Of a stretch of DNA of 46,162 nucleotides, positions 22,025 through 31,087 are shown in pieces. Under the pieces are notes generated by a model. That model made no database searches. It was not told where the DNA came from and saw only the letters and a program-made list of their open reading frames with translations. A program made the position numbers and the translations under genes. Within the stretch, counting starts at the first letter, position 1; each line of letters opens with the position of its first letter. The stretch is from contig DFIX01000025.1 in assembly GCA_002371495.1 (NCBI GenBank), positions 1 through 46,162 on the forward strand, in the 5' to 3' direction. This stretch comes from Eggerthellaceae bacterium UBA3686 (GTDB taxonomy: Bacteria > Actinomycetota > Coriobacteriia > Coriobacteriales > Eggerthellaceae).

Positions 22025-23773
22025 CTACTCCCCAACGCCACGACGGGCGGCTTCGGCACGAGAGCGCACGAGTTGTTTGAACACGCGACCGCGCTCTTCG
22101 AAGGATTTGAATTCGTCGAACGATGCGCATGCCGGCGAAAGGAGGACGACCTCGCCCGGCCGCGCCAGCTCGAGGGCGCCGTCAAGCGCGTCTTCGAGAT
22201 GCTGTTTGGAAATGACCTGGAAGCCCTCGGGCGCATCTGCGGACGCTGCGTCGAAAGCCTGCTCGAAGCGCTCGCCAGCCGCGCCGAAGCACACTGCTGC
22301 CCGCGCATGCACGTGCGTCTGGGCAACGAGCTCGGACAAATCGGTGCCCTTGTCGTCCCCACCGAGCATCACGACCAGGCCCTTCCCCGGGAAAGCCTCG
22401 AGCGCCTTTAGCGTCGCGTCGACGTTGGTCGCCTTGGAATCGTTGTAGCACGCCACGCCGGCAACATCGCCACAAGGCTCGATGCGGTGCTCGAGCGGGG
22501 CAAACGTCGTCAGCGCGCGGGCGATTTCCGCATCATCGGCACCGAGCGCCACGGCCACAGCTGCCGCCGCAAGCGCATTCGACGCGTTGTGCGCGCCCTT
22601 TATCTGCAGTTCCGAAACGTTGACTATCGCATGCTCGGCCCCATCGAGCGCCACGACGAGCATGCCGTCGGCATCGATGAACGCCGCGTTGCGCGCACCG
22701 CACCGCGCGCGCATGTCGCCGCCGATGCCGTCTGCCGTGCCCATGGGCACGTAATCGAACCCGCGCTCGTCGTCAGGCAGCGCCCTGAGCTCGCGCACCT
22801 TCGCCCGCACCACATCGTTAGTAGCATCCAAGATGGCAATCGCCCGTTCGCGCCCGCACCCGGCAAAACCTTCGTCCGACGCCTGGCGAGCGCGAGCTGC
22901 CCGCGGGGACGGTTGGCAGCCTTTCTGAGGCTGTGAGGAGCGAAGGTCGAGCGGGAGCGAGGACTGTCTGAGCGCGCGAAGCGCGCGAGTTCCGCAGCTG
23001 CTCGACCGGAGCGACGAACGGTCAGCCTCAGCTTGGCTGCCAACCGTCCCCGCGGGCAGCTCGCGCTCGCCAGGCGTCGGCAGCGCGGCTTCCAACCCAG
23101 AGGCGCAAGTCGCTTTCCGCATGTTGTCGAGCATGCTGAACTTGGCATCGCGGTAAGCTTCGAACGTCTTGTGCCAATGCACGTGGTCGGGCGTGATGTT
23201 GAGCATCACGGCGACGTCGGGCACGAAGGTCGGTGTCGAGAACAGCTGGTACGACGAGAGTTCGGCAACGTACACATGTGTTTTGCCGGCGATGACGGCA
23301 TCGAGGCACACATCGCCAATGTTTCCCACGGCATTTGCCGCCAAACCGCATTCCTGCAGGATGTGCGCGCAGCACGAGGTGGTGGTGGTTTTTCCGTTCG
23401 TGCCGGTTATGGCAACCCAGATGCTAGCCGGATCGCTTTCGAGCCAAGAGAATTCGACTTCGCTCATGAGCTCGTCCGAGAGCTCCTTGCCGTCCACGTA
23501 CAGCTCGTGCCAAAACGGAATGCCGGGACTTGCGATGCAGAGCGAGAACCGGCGCCCTGCCGCACGGAGGGCGTCGAGGGCGTCATCCCCGAAGGCGTAG
23601 TCCACACCGGCGCCGGCAAGGGACTGGACGAAGGCCTCGGAATCGTCGTTTCGCGCACCGGCCGCGATGAACAGCGAATCCACGCGGGACCCGATGAGGC
23701 CGGCGCAGTAGCGCGCGACCGACTTGCCGGACTTTCCCAAGCCCAGCACCAACACATCGCCGAGATGGCGCAT
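22025..23773 (-). CDS. murD: UDP-MurNAc-L-alanine--D-glutamate ligase with an in-frame palindromic insertion
   Basis: 582 residues, against the usual 440-500. MurD adds D-Glu to UDP-MurNAc-L-Ala. Seen: Rossmann motif VLVLGLGKSGKS, ATP loop GTNGKTTTTS (124-133), ELSSYQL, NITPDHVHWH, and the C-terminal HRIEPCGDVAGVACYNDSKATN and LLSPACASFDEF blocks, so all three Mur domains are present. Residues about 232-300 are Arg/Ser/Gln-rich and unlike the family; they are encoded by a 205-bp palindrome (22876-23080) lying between the AKFSML segment and AIAILDATND. The frame stays open throughout. The insert lies in a central-domain loop, so the enzyme may still work. Its start codon abuts the mraY stop. 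Confidence 0.93.
   Translation of the reverse strand: MRHLGDVLVLGLGKSGKSVARYCAGLIGSRVDSLFIAAGARNDDSEAFVQSLAGAGVDYAFGDDALDALRAAGRRFSLCIASPGIPFWHELYVDGKELSDELMSEVEFSWLESDPASIWVAITGTNGKTTTTSCCAHILQECGLAANAVGNIGDVCLDAVIAGKTHVYVAELSSYQLFSTPTFVPDVAVMLNITPDHVHWHKTFEAYRDAKFSMLDNMRKATCASGLEAALPTPGERELPAGTVGSQAEADRSSLRSSSCGTRALRALRQSSLPLDLRSSQPQKGCQPSPRAARARQASDEGFAGCGRERAIAILDATNDVVRAKVRELRALPDDERGFDYVPMGTADGIGGDMRARCGARNAAFIDADGMLVVALDGAEHAIVNVSELQIKGAHNASNALAAAAVAVALGADDAEIARALTTFAPLEHRIEPCGDVAGVACYNDSKATNVDATLKALEAFPGKGLVVMLGGDDKGTDLSELVAQTHVHARAAVCFGAAGERFEQAFDAASADAPEGFQVISKQHLEDALDGALELARPGEVVLLSPACASFDEFKSFEERGRVFKQLVRSRAEAARRGVGE
22876..23080. repeat. 205-bp palindromic element inside murD
   Basis: Perfect 46-bp inverted repeats at 22876-22921 and 23035-23080. 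Nested inside are CTGAGGCTG (22925-22933) with CAGCCTCAG (23023-23031), GGTCGAGC with GCTCGACC, and a central CGCGC-GAA-GCGCG hairpin near 22980. It is translated on the minus strand in frame with murD. Protein-coding palindromes of this kind are known from Rickettsia (RPE elements). Its sequence differs from the 110-bp family found between genes here. Confidence 0.9.
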
Positions 23774-24826
23774 CTACATCACCCCGATCATGCTGTGCGC
23801 GAAGTAAATCGAGAATCCCACAGCCGCGCAAGCACCCGAGATGATCCAGAAGCGGATGACGACCTTCGTCTCGGACCAGCCCTTCTTCTCGAAGTGATGG
23901 TGAAGGGGCGCCATGAGGAACACGCGCTTATGCGTGCGCTTGAAATGGGCGACCTGAATCATGACCGAAAGCGCCTCGGCTACGAACAGGCCGCCGATAA
24001 TGATGACCAGAAACTCGCTTTTGGTCAGCACGGCCAGACAGCCGAGCCCCATGCCGAGGGCAAGCGAGCCCGTATCGCCCATGAAGATATCGGCCGGATA
24101 CGCGTTGAACCACAAAAAGCCGATGCATACGCCCGCAAGCGAAGCTGCCACGATGGCGGGCTCGAGCAGGTCGGTGCGGTACGCGATGGCGGCCATGACG
24201 ACCATGACGATGAGCACCGTGCCCGACGCCAGGCCGTCCAGCCCGTCGGTCAGGTTGACGGCGTTGCACATGCCCACGAGCAGTATGTCTGCGAACACGA
24301 GGTAGAGCCACGGAATCGCGAGCCCGCCTTCGCCGATGGGAAGCACGGTGGTCAAGATTCCAAGGTCGAAGGTGATGATGAAGGGGATCTCGACCGTGGG
24401 CGCGATGTCGAAGTAGTTGACGGACACGATGACGAACACGGTGGCGATCGCGAACTGCCCGATGAGCTTGGCACGCGGCGTCAGCCCGAGCGAGCGCTCG
24501 TGCACGACCTTCGACATGTCGTCGAACAGGCCGAGTGCGCCTGTCAGCAGGATCGCCACGCCCAAAACGAAGGTCTCGGGCGTGGGCAGACCCACGATCA
24601 GCACGGTCGCGGCGCAGGCGATGAGCATGATGGCGCCGCCCATGGTGGGCGTGCCCTGTTTGACCAGATGAGTCTCGGGACCGTCGTCGCGCACCTGCTG
24701 GCCCACATGAACCGAGCGCAGAAAGCGGATGAACGGGGGCATCATCAGAAGCGTCAGGACCATGGCCACGAATACGGCCAGGAACACCAGAAATGTTGGG
24801 TATTGAGCAAACAGCGGCGAAAGCAT
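23774..24826 (-). CDS. mraY: Phospho-MurNAc-pentapeptide translocase MraY
   Basis: 350 residues, about ten membrane helices. It moves phospho-MurNAc-pentapeptide from UDP to undecaprenyl phosphate, giving lipid I. Seen: QGTPTMGG, the Mg-binding LFDDMSKV (about 109), NAVNLTDGLDGLA, WFNAYPADIFMGDTGSLALG and the diagnostic APLHHHFEKKGW. Length is typical. It starts one base after the murF stop and runs straight into murD (stop and start adjacent), so these three are translationally coupled. Confidence 0.97.
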   Translation of the reverse strand: MLSPLFAQYPTFLVFLAVFVAMVLTLLMMPPFIRFLRSVHVGQQVRDDGPETHLVKQGTPTMGGAIMLIACAATVLIVGLPTPETFVLGVAILLTGALGLFDDMSKVVHERSLGLTPRAKLIGQFAIATVFVIVSVNYFDIAPTVEIPFIITFDLGILTTVLPIGEGGLAIPWLYLVFADILLVGMCNAVNLTDGLDGLASGTVLIVMVVMAAIAYRTDLLEPAIVAASLAGVCIGFLWFNAYPADIFMGDTGSLALGMGLGCLAVLTKSEFLVIIIGGLFVAEALSVMIQVAHFKRTHKRVFLMAPLHHHFEKKGWSETKVVIRFWIISGACAAVGFSIYFAHSMIGVM

Positions 24827-24827
24827 G

Positions 24828-26282
24828 CTACCTCACCAACCCTTCGGCCACTTTGTTCAACCCGATGGAATGCGAGGCCTTCACCAGAACGGCGTCGCCC
24901 GCCCCGAGGGTGCCCTGCAGAAACGACAGCGCCTCGGCGGCATCGGCGCAGGTGCGCACGGCCTGCGCGGGCATTCCCGCCTCGAGGGCGGCACGCGCCA
25001 TGTGCTGCGACAGCTCGCCGACGCAGACGAGCTCGTCAAGGTGCGAGGCGGCGGCGATGCGCCCTACCCGCTCGTGGCATTCAGGCGAGAAATCGCCGAG
25101 CTCGAGCATGTCGCCCAAAACCGCGATGCGCTTGCCCGCCACTTGCATGGCGGCGAACGTCGCAAGCGAGGCGCGCATCGAATCAGGGTTTGCGTTGTAA
25201 GAATCGTCGACTACGGTCGGACCGTCTGCGGTGGCGAACACTTGCTGACGTCCCCGCTCGGGCTGAGCGGCCGCGAGCGCTTCGCAGCACTGTGCGAGCG
25301 TCATGCCGCTCGCAAGGCCGACGGCAGCAGCAGAGCAGGCATTCGAAACGTTATGCAAGCCGCGCAGCGCCAGCGTGCAGCGCTGCTCCCCATCTGCCTG
25401 CGGCGTTCCGATGGCACCGAAGTGCGCCGCATGCATGGTGAAACTCGGGCAGCCCTGGTCGTCGAGATCGATATCGCTTGCCCAGACAAACGGGTCTCCA
25501 TTGGAGAATATCCCCAGTTCGTCGACGTTTTTCCAAGAATCTGACCCCTCGAAGAACACGGTGCGCACGCCGCGCTCGTCGAGCTTGGAGCACGAAACGA
25601 GCTCAACCGCGTAATCGTCGGCGGCATTCACGAAGGCAATGCCGCGCCCGTCGGGCAGCGCCGAGAGCAGCTCGGCTTTTGCGTGCGCTATGGCCAGACG
25701 GCTGCCGAGCAGCTCGATATGGCTCTCGCCCACGTTGGTGACGAGCCCCCAGTCGGGCTTGGCGAACGAGCAGAGCTCGGCAATCTGGCCGGTGCCGCGC
25801 ATGCCCATCTCGACGACAACGCTTGCCGTGTCGGCGTTTGCTGCGAGCAGCGTGCGGGGCACGCCCAGCTCGTTGTTCTGGTTTGCCCTGGTTGCGACGA
25901 CGCTGCCAGACGCGGCTAGCACGTCGCGCACAAGGTTCTTTGTGGTGGTCTTGCCCGTCGAGCCAGTCAGCCCGATGACCGTGCCCTGCAGGCGAGTCCT
26001 CCAGAAACCAGCCAGATCGACCAGGGCTTTTGCGGTATCGTCCACGTAGATTACGGGAATGTCGGCGCTCACTTTGCGCGAGGCCAGGATGCAGGCTGCC
26101 CCTGCGGCTTGCGCAGCGGTCACGAAATCGTGGCCGTCTACGCGCTCGCCAGGCAGCGCCACGTACAAATCGCCCGGTTCAACCTCGCGCGAATCCCACG
26201 TGACGCCCGTCACGGGATCCGTAGCTTCAAGGGTTTGGGCGGCATGTACGGCAGAAGCTATTTCGGATACAGTCAAGTGCAT
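24828..26282 (-). CDS. murF: UDP-MurNAc-tripeptide--D-alanyl-D-alanine ligase
   Basis: 484 residues. It adds D-Ala-D-Ala to the tripeptide precursor, completing the pentapeptide. Seen: VTWDSREVEPGDLYVALPG at the N-terminus, ATP loop GLTGSTGKTTTKN (105-116), EMGMRGTGQIAEL, the central LRGLHNVSNACSAAA, and the C-terminal VVDDSYNANPDSMRA motif characteristic of MurF. Length and domain order are normal. It sits 19 bases after murE. Confidence 0.97.
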   Translation of the reverse strand: MHLTVSEIASAVHAAQTLEATDPVTGVTWDSREVEPGDLYVALPGERVDGHDFVTAAQAAGAACILASRKVSADIPVIYVDDTAKALVDLAGFWRTRLQGTVIGLTGSTGKTTTKNLVRDVLAASGSVVATRANQNNELGVPRTLLAANADTASVVVEMGMRGTGQIAELCSFAKPDWGLVTNVGESHIELLGSRLAIAHAKAELLSALPDGRGIAFVNAADDYAVELVSCSKLDERGVRTVFFEGSDSWKNVDELGIFSNGDPFVWASDIDLDDQGCPSFTMHAAHFGAIGTPQADGEQRCTLALRGLHNVSNACSAAAVGLASGMTLAQCCEALAAAQPERGRQQVFATADGPTVVDDSYNANPDSMRASLATFAAMQVAGKRIAVLGDMLELGDFSPECHERVGRIAAASHLDELVCVGELSQHMARAALEAGMPAQAVRTCADAAEALSFLQGTLGAGDAVLVKASHSIGLNKVAEGLVR

Positions 26283-26301
26283 GGTTTAACCTTTGGTGAG
26301 T

Positions 26302-27783
26302 TTAGCGGCTCCTCTTCGCAAGCTCTTCGCCCGCGACCTCGCGATCGTCGAAATGGCGAACTTCAGAGCCAATAATCTGATAATCTTCGTGACCCTTGCC
26401 CGCAACGAGCACTGCGTCGCCGGGCTGAGCAAGCGCGATGGCGCGCGCAATGGCTTCGCGCCGGTCGCTCAAGACCTCGTAGCGGTCCTCGGCTCCCGCC
26501 ATGCCGCTGACGATGTCGGAAATGATGGCAGCGGGATCTTCGCTACGGGGATTGTCGGAAGTCACGATGGCGTAATCGGCTTCGAGCGCGGCACGGCCCA
26601 TGATCGAGCGCTTCGAGGCGTCACGATCGCCACCGCAGCCGAACACGACGATCGTTCGGCCCTTGGCAAGGGCCTTGATCGACGAGATCGCCTTGGTCAG
26701 CGCATCGGGCGTATGGGCGTAGTCGACGAAGGCCGCGATGTCGGTCTGGCCGCCGCCTGCGGGCTTTACGCGCTCGAGGCGCCCCGGGACCTGCGGCGCT
26801 TCGGAGAGCGCGCGCACGATGGTATCGGTCGGGATGCCCAGCGCAAGCGCGATTCCGAACGCGCACATGATGTTCGACACGTTGAAGCGCCCGACGAGCG
26901 GGTAATCGAAGGCGATGCGTTTTCCTCGCACGTCGAGCTCGACGGAAGTGTGCGTCGGCTGCAGGTCAACCGACACGGGGTGGATCTGCGCCGACGGGTC
27001 GAAGCCCGTCGTGATGACCCACTCGTCGGCGCCGGCGCAGCGGCGATGCAGCTCGCGACCCCATTTGTCGTCGATGCAGATGACGCGCTTAGCCGGATAG
27101 TCGGCCGAGAAGAGCAGCGCCTTGGCCTCGAAGTAGGCCTCGAAGGTGTGGTGGTAGTCCAGATGGTCCTGCGTCAGGTTCGTGAACGCCGTCACGGCGA
27201 ACTTCGAGTGCCAGGTGCGCAGCAAATCGAGCGCATGCGACGAGACCTCCATGGCCACGACGTCGCACGAGGCGTCGCGCATGAGCGCGAGCGTATGCTG
27301 CAAATCGGGCGACTCGGGCGTGGTGTGGTCGGCTTTCAGGTGCTCGTTGCCGATCTGGATGCCCACGGTACCGATGACGCCCGTGCGCTTGCCGGCGGCG
27401 CGCGCGATTTGCTCGACCAAATACGTCGTCGTGGTCTTGCCGTTGGTGCCGGTCACGCCCACGAGCGAGAAGTCACTCGAAGGCGATCCGTAGAACCGAT
27501 CGGCTACGTGCGCCATGGCCTTGCGCGTATCCTTCACCACGATCTCGGTGACGTCGGTCGCATCAGCCAGGTAGATCTTTCGTTCGACGACGATGAACTT
27601 GGCTCCGCGGTCGATTGCGTCCTGGGCAAACGAATGCCCGTCGACCTTCAACCCCACGATGCAGAAGAACATATCGCCCGGCACGACCGCATCGCTGCGG
27701 TACGCCAGACCGCCAACTTCCTCGGACCCATTGCCGATGATGGTGCAGTTAAGCCCTTCGAACAGTTCTGAACAGATTGCCAT
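26302..27783 (-). CDS. murE: UDP-MurNAc-tripeptide synthetase, meso-diaminopimelate type
   Basis: 493 residues. It adds the third stem residue to UDP-MurNAc-L-Ala-D-Glu. Seen: ATP loop TGTNGKTTTT (111-120), ADHTTPESPDLQ (substrate phosphate site), EVSSHALDLLRT, NLTQDHLDYH, the VDYAHTPDAL block and DNPRSEDP (about 409). The DNPR sequence is the known signature of meso-diaminopimelate specificity, where lysine enzymes differ, so the wall is predicted to be DAP-type. It starts 12 bases after the ftsI stop with no obvious separate promoter. Confidence 0.97.
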   Translation of the reverse strand: MAICSELFEGLNCTIIGNGSEEVGGLAYRSDAVVPGDMFFCIVGLKVDGHSFAQDAIDRGAKFIVVERKIYLADATDVTEIVVKDTRKAMAHVADRFYGSPSSDFSLVGVTGTNGKTTTTYLVEQIARAAGKRTGVIGTVGIQIGNEHLKADHTTPESPDLQHTLALMRDASCDVVAMEVSSHALDLLRTWHSKFAVTAFTNLTQDHLDYHHTFEAYFEAKALLFSADYPAKRVICIDDKWGRELHRRCAGADEWVITTGFDPSAQIHPVSVDLQPTHTSVELDVRGKRIAFDYPLVGRFNVSNIMCAFGIALALGIPTDTIVRALSEAPQVPGRLERVKPAGGGQTDIAAFVDYAHTPDALTKAISSIKALAKGRTIVVFGCGGDRDASKRSIMGRAALEADYAIVTSDNPRSEDPAAIISDIVSGMAGAEDRYEVLSDRREAIARAIALAQPGDAVLVAGKGHEDYQIIGSEVRHFDDREVAGEELAKRSR

Positions 27784-27795
27784 ATGCTATACGCC

Positions 27796-29571
27796 TCATT
27801 CCGGCACGATGTTGTAACGCTCTATTGCGTCTGCCATTATATCGTGAAACATGCCCGTGACCTTGCGGTCGCCCGGCACTTCATCGGCTCCGCAATAGCA
27901 CACAAGCGAGCTGTTCGATTCGGCTACGAAACCGCAGAACGCGATGTTGTATATGTTTTCGCGGTAGCCGCCGTTCTCTTCGTCGTAAATCTCGGCAGTC
28001 GAGGACTTGCCGGCCATCTTGTAACCGTCGATGGCGGCATCCTTGCCCGTGCCGTCGGTGACGACCGACTCGAGCATGCTGACCATAGGCGCAAGCGCTT
28101 CTTTGTTCTGGATGATTTCGTGGGTTTCCCATTCGGGCACTTCGCCGGTCTGCGGCTTGCGCAGCAGGAAATGGGGCGTCGTCGCGACGCCATCGTTAAT
28201 CAGTGCTCCATAAAAGCTGACAATTTGGAAGGCGTTGACCGAAATGCCCTGGCCGAACGTGACGTTGTAGCCCGTAACGCGCGACCAGTGGTCGAAGTCG
28301 AGCAGGTATCCCAGCTGCTCGCCCGGGTAGTCGATGCCCGTCAGCTTGTTCAGCCGGTACCGCTCGATGGCGTTGTACAGGCCCTCGAAGCCGAGGTTCT
28401 TCTCGACCGAAAGGGATATGCCCACGTTCGACGACTTGGCGATTATCGTACGCAGGTCCATGGTCTCGTCGCCACGCGCCCAGGCGTCAGACACCTCGTA
28501 GCCGTCAGCTTCGATGTAGGAAGGGCACTTGATCTTGGTCGAGGGCGTCATCGTGCCCTCCTCGAGGATGGCCGTCGCCGATACGGTTTTGAAGACCGAG
28601 CCCGGCTCCAGCAAGTTGGTGGCGGCCTTCAGCTGCATCGAGCCTTCCGGTACCTCGGTGCGGTTGCCCGGGTTGAAGAACGGGCTCGATGCGGCTGCGT
28701 AGATTTCCCCGGTCTTCGCATCCATGACCACGGCCGTACCCTGCTTCACCTGAACGTTCTTAAGTCCGTTCTTCAGGTTGCGCTCAAGCTGTTCCTGAAA
28801 TTCGATGTCGATCGACACGACGATATCCTGGCCCTCGACCGCACGCTTCGATTCGTGCACGCCGCCGGGAATAGGCGTGCCATCGGCGCCGACCTCGGCC
28901 TCGTAATAGCCCGCGGTGCCCGACAGGATGGTGTTGTAGTACATCTCAAGGCCGCAGATGCCGACGTAGTATTCCCTGTTGGCCTCTTCGTCGACCTCGA
29001 CGCTGCAGGCGCCCACGACCTGGCCGCCCGTCTGCCCGTACGGGTACTCGCGTCGCGTGTCCTCGAGGAAGTAGATACCCGGAAGCTCTAGCTCGCGCAG
29101 ACGCTCGGCAGCAGCCGCGTCGGCCTTGCGCTTGACGAACGAGAACGTCGCCGAACCGCCCGACGGCGTCAGCGCGGCAACGTAGTCCGACGCCTTCCCG
29201 CCGAGCGCCTGCGCAATCGAGCGCGAAGTCGCGTCGGGTTCGGTTATCTCGGATGGATTGGCGTAGATGGTCGTCGCGTCGACGCTGATGGCCAGGATAT
29301 GACCGTTGCGGTCGTAGATTGTCCCGCGGCGGGGCTCCACGGCAAAGCCCACCGTGCGCGATTCCTCGGCCTGGGCAGCGTACTGCGGAGCGATGATGAC
29401 CTGCAAGTACACCAGGCGCACGAGGAAAATCGCGGCGAGCGCCAGGAACAGGGCCACCACGACGAACGCGCGGTTGCTACCGCGCGAAACGTAACGTTCG
29501 ATATCGGATGCGGCGGAAGACGACCCGCGTTCGCCGCGCGACGTTCGGCTGCCGCGAGTTGCGCCAGCCAT
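27796..29571 (-). CDS. ftsI: Class B penicillin-binding protein, septal transpeptidase FtsI/PBP3
   Basis: 591 residues: Arg/Ser-rich cytoplasmic tail, membrane helix (34-58), pedestal domain from FAVEPRRGTIYDRNG (77-90), and a transpeptidase domain from about 255. It cross-links septal peptidoglycan with FtsW. Catalytic SxxK is Ser325-Val-Phe-Lys328, SxN is Ser380-Ser-Asn382. The third motif, normally KTG or KSG, reads KSS (522-524, in MAGKSSTAEI), which is unusual because the third residue is almost always Gly. No PASTA domain. It starts 3 bases after the ftsL-like gene. Confidence 0.94.
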   Translation of the reverse strand: MAGATRGSRTSRGERGSSSAASDIERYVSRGSNRAFVVVALFLALAAIFLVRLVYLQVIIAPQYAAQAEESRTVGFAVEPRRGTIYDRNGHILAISVDATTIYANPSEITEPDATSRSIAQALGGKASDYVAALTPSGGSATFSFVKRKADAAAAERLRELELPGIYFLEDTRREYPYGQTGGQVVGACSVEVDEEANREYYVGICGLEMYYNTILSGTAGYYEAEVGADGTPIPGGVHESKRAVEGQDIVVSIDIEFQEQLERNLKNGLKNVQVKQGTAVVMDAKTGEIYAAASSPFFNPGNRTEVPEGSMQLKAATNLLEPGSVFKTVSATAILEEGTMTPSTKIKCPSYIEADGYEVSDAWARGDETMDLRTIIAKSSNVGISLSVEKNLGFEGLYNAIERYRLNKLTGIDYPGEQLGYLLDFDHWSRVTGYNVTFGQGISVNAFQIVSFYGALINDGVATTPHFLLRKPQTGEVPEWETHEIIQNKEALAPMVSMLESVVTDGTGKDAAIDGYKMAGKSSTAEIYDEENGGYRENIYNIAFCGFVAESNSSLVCYCGADEVPGDRKVTGMFHDIMADAIERYNIVPE

Positions 29572-29574
29572 ACC

Positions 29575-30069
29575 TTACTCCTGAGCTCGGACGACGTTCT
29601 TGACCGACCCCGACAGGGACAAGCTTCCCGCCTCGTCAAGAACGACGACGTCGGGACCGAGGGCGATGGTGCCGACCTCTTCGGGGGCTGCCATGCCCAA
29701 ACGGTTCACAGCCTGCTTGATGGCCGACGGGCTCGTAAGGACGCTTTGCTCCATCTCGAGGCCTACGCCGGTCGCGCGCGCCTCTTCGATTTGGGTCGAA
29801 ATAGAATCGCTTTCGATCATGGTTGCCACCGTAGCGCTCGTCAGGCCGATGCGGATAAAGCACAGCACGGCCACGACTGCAATGAGCACGGCGGCGAGCT
29901 TGGCTGCGGTTACAAGAAGCGACGCGTCGGTGCCGGTCTGCGCTGCCCCACCTGTGCGAACGACGCGCACGTCTGCCCGCTCGCGCTGTTGGCGAGGCTC
30001 AGGCTCGTACAGGGGGAAAGCGTCCAAGCGATATGCCGATGTGCCGTACGCCACGGCCTGCTCCTTCAT
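29575..30069 (-). CDS. ftsL: FtsL-like cell division protein
   Basis: 164 residues. A cytoplasmic N-terminus with DVRVVR is followed by one membrane helix (about 57-77, LAAVLIAVVAVLCFIRIGL) and an extracellular coiled segment (SISTQIEEARATGVGLEMEQSVL, given here in part) and a short tail. FtsL proteins are poorly conserved; the call rests on topology and its position between rsmH and ftsI, where FtsL sits in nearly all dcw clusters. It would join FtsB and FtsQ to activate FtsW/FtsI. The ATG at 30069 lies 50 bases after rsmH. Confidence 0.8.
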   Translation of the reverse strand: MKEQAVAYGTSAYRLDAFPLYEPEPRQQRERADVRVVRTGGAAQTGTDASLLVTAAKLAAVLIAVVAVLCFIRIGLTSATVATMIESDSISTQIEEARATGVGLEMEQSVLTSPSAIKQAVNRLGMAAPEEVGTIALGPDVVVLDEAGSLSLSGSVKNVVRAQE

Positions 30070-30119
30070 CGTTTCTGCTGCGTTTGAGCATCAAAAGCGC
30101 GCGAGCCAGGCTGCGCGCT

Positions 30120-31076
30120 TCATAGTTTCTGTGCCACCCTCAGCTTCGCGCTTCGGGCACGCGGATTCCGTTCAATCTCTTCTGCCGTAGGCACAATAGG
30201 CCTGCGGGTTATGACTTCGAGTATCGGCTGTCTCCCGCAGGCGCATACCGGGAAATCCGGCGGACACGTGCAACGGTTCGCGCCCGCTGCCATGGTCTCT
30301 TTCACGATGCGATCTTCCAGCGAGTGGTACGAGATGACCACGAGCCTGCCACCTGGATTAAGCCAGCGGACCGCAGCATCAAGGCCAGCCTTGAGCACAG
30401 TCAGCTCCGAGTTGACTTCGATCCTGATAGCCTGGAAGGTGCGCTTTGCCGGATGCCCGCCCGCGCGTCTGCTCGCGGCGGGTATAGCTGCCTTTATGAC
30501 GTCGACCAGCTCCTCGCTCATCGTGATGGGCTGCTGTTCGCGACGCTTCACGATGAACTCGGCAATGCGGCTCGCCCATTTCTCGTCTGAGTTCTTACGG
30601 ATGATCCGAGCGAGATCTGCTGCGTTGTAGGTGTTGATGATCTCTGCTGCGGTTATGGTTTGTTTACCCGGATCCATCCGCATATCAAGGGGGCCGTTCT
30701 CCTTGAAGGAGAAGCCGCGTGCCTTCCAATCGAGCTGGGGGGACGAAACGCCCAGGTCGAACAAGAACGCGTCGACGCCGGGAATCTCGCACCCAACCAG
30801 CAGCTCATCCATATCCCCGAAGTTGCCATGCAGGAGTTCGATGTTCGGGCGCTGCTCGTCGGGTAGTTGGTTTAAGCGTTGGGACGCAGCGGCGTGCGCC
30901 GCGTCGTCCTGGTCGATTCCGATAAGCGTGCCCTGTGGTCCAAGTTGCCTGGCAACTTCGAGGGAATGCCCTGCCCCTCCGAGTGTGGCGTCAACGAACG
31001 TGTGCTGCGGTTGAAGGTGTAATTGTTCGATGACCTCGTTAAGCAGGACGGGGATATGCCGATATTCTTCTGTCAC
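30120..31076 (-). CDS. rsmH: 16S rRNA (cytosine(1402)-N(4))-methyltransferase
   Basis: 318 residues. It methylates N4 of C1402 in 16S rRNA with S-adenosylmethionine. Seen: YRHIPVLLNEVI at the start, the SAM-binding DATLGGAGHS, LIGIDQDDAA, DAFLFDLGVSSPQLD, the GPLDMRMDP motif and SYHSLEDRIVK near the end. The start is a GTG at 31076, which gives the family N-terminus TVTEEYRHIPVLL; the frame is open further upstream but that part overlaps mraZ. The stop of mraZ lies 11 bases upstream. No strong ribosome site is visible, suggesting translation coupled to mraZ. Confidence 0.95.
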   Translation of the reverse strand: MTEEYRHIPVLLNEVIEQLHLQPQHTFVDATLGGAGHSLEVARQLGPQGTLIGIDQDDAAHAAASQRLNQLPDEQRPNIELLHGNFGDMDELLVGCEIPGVDAFLFDLGVSSPQLDWKARGFSFKENGPLDMRMDPGKQTITAAEIINTYNAADLARIIRKNSDEKWASRIAEFIVKRREQQPITMSEELVDVIKAAIPAASRRAGGHPAKRTFQAIRIEVNSELTVLKAGLDAAVRWLNPGGRLVVISYHSLEDRIVKETMAAGANRCTCPPDFPVCACGRQPILEVITRRPIVPTAEEIERNPRARSAKLRVAQKL

Positions 31077-31087
31077 GGTGCGGAGGC

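Noticed and set aside
22025..23773. murD as a broken or frameshifted gene because of the insert
   Set aside because: The frame is open throughout and all conserved Mur motifs on both sides are in the same frame, so it is an in-frame insertion.
23033..25441. Plus-strand open frame of 802 codons
   Set aside because: Antisense to murD, mraY and murF; Arg/His-rich translation typical of a shadow frame.
27796..29571. PASTA-domain penicillin-binding protein
   Set aside because: The C-terminus ends soon after the transpeptidase domain; no PASTA repeats are present.
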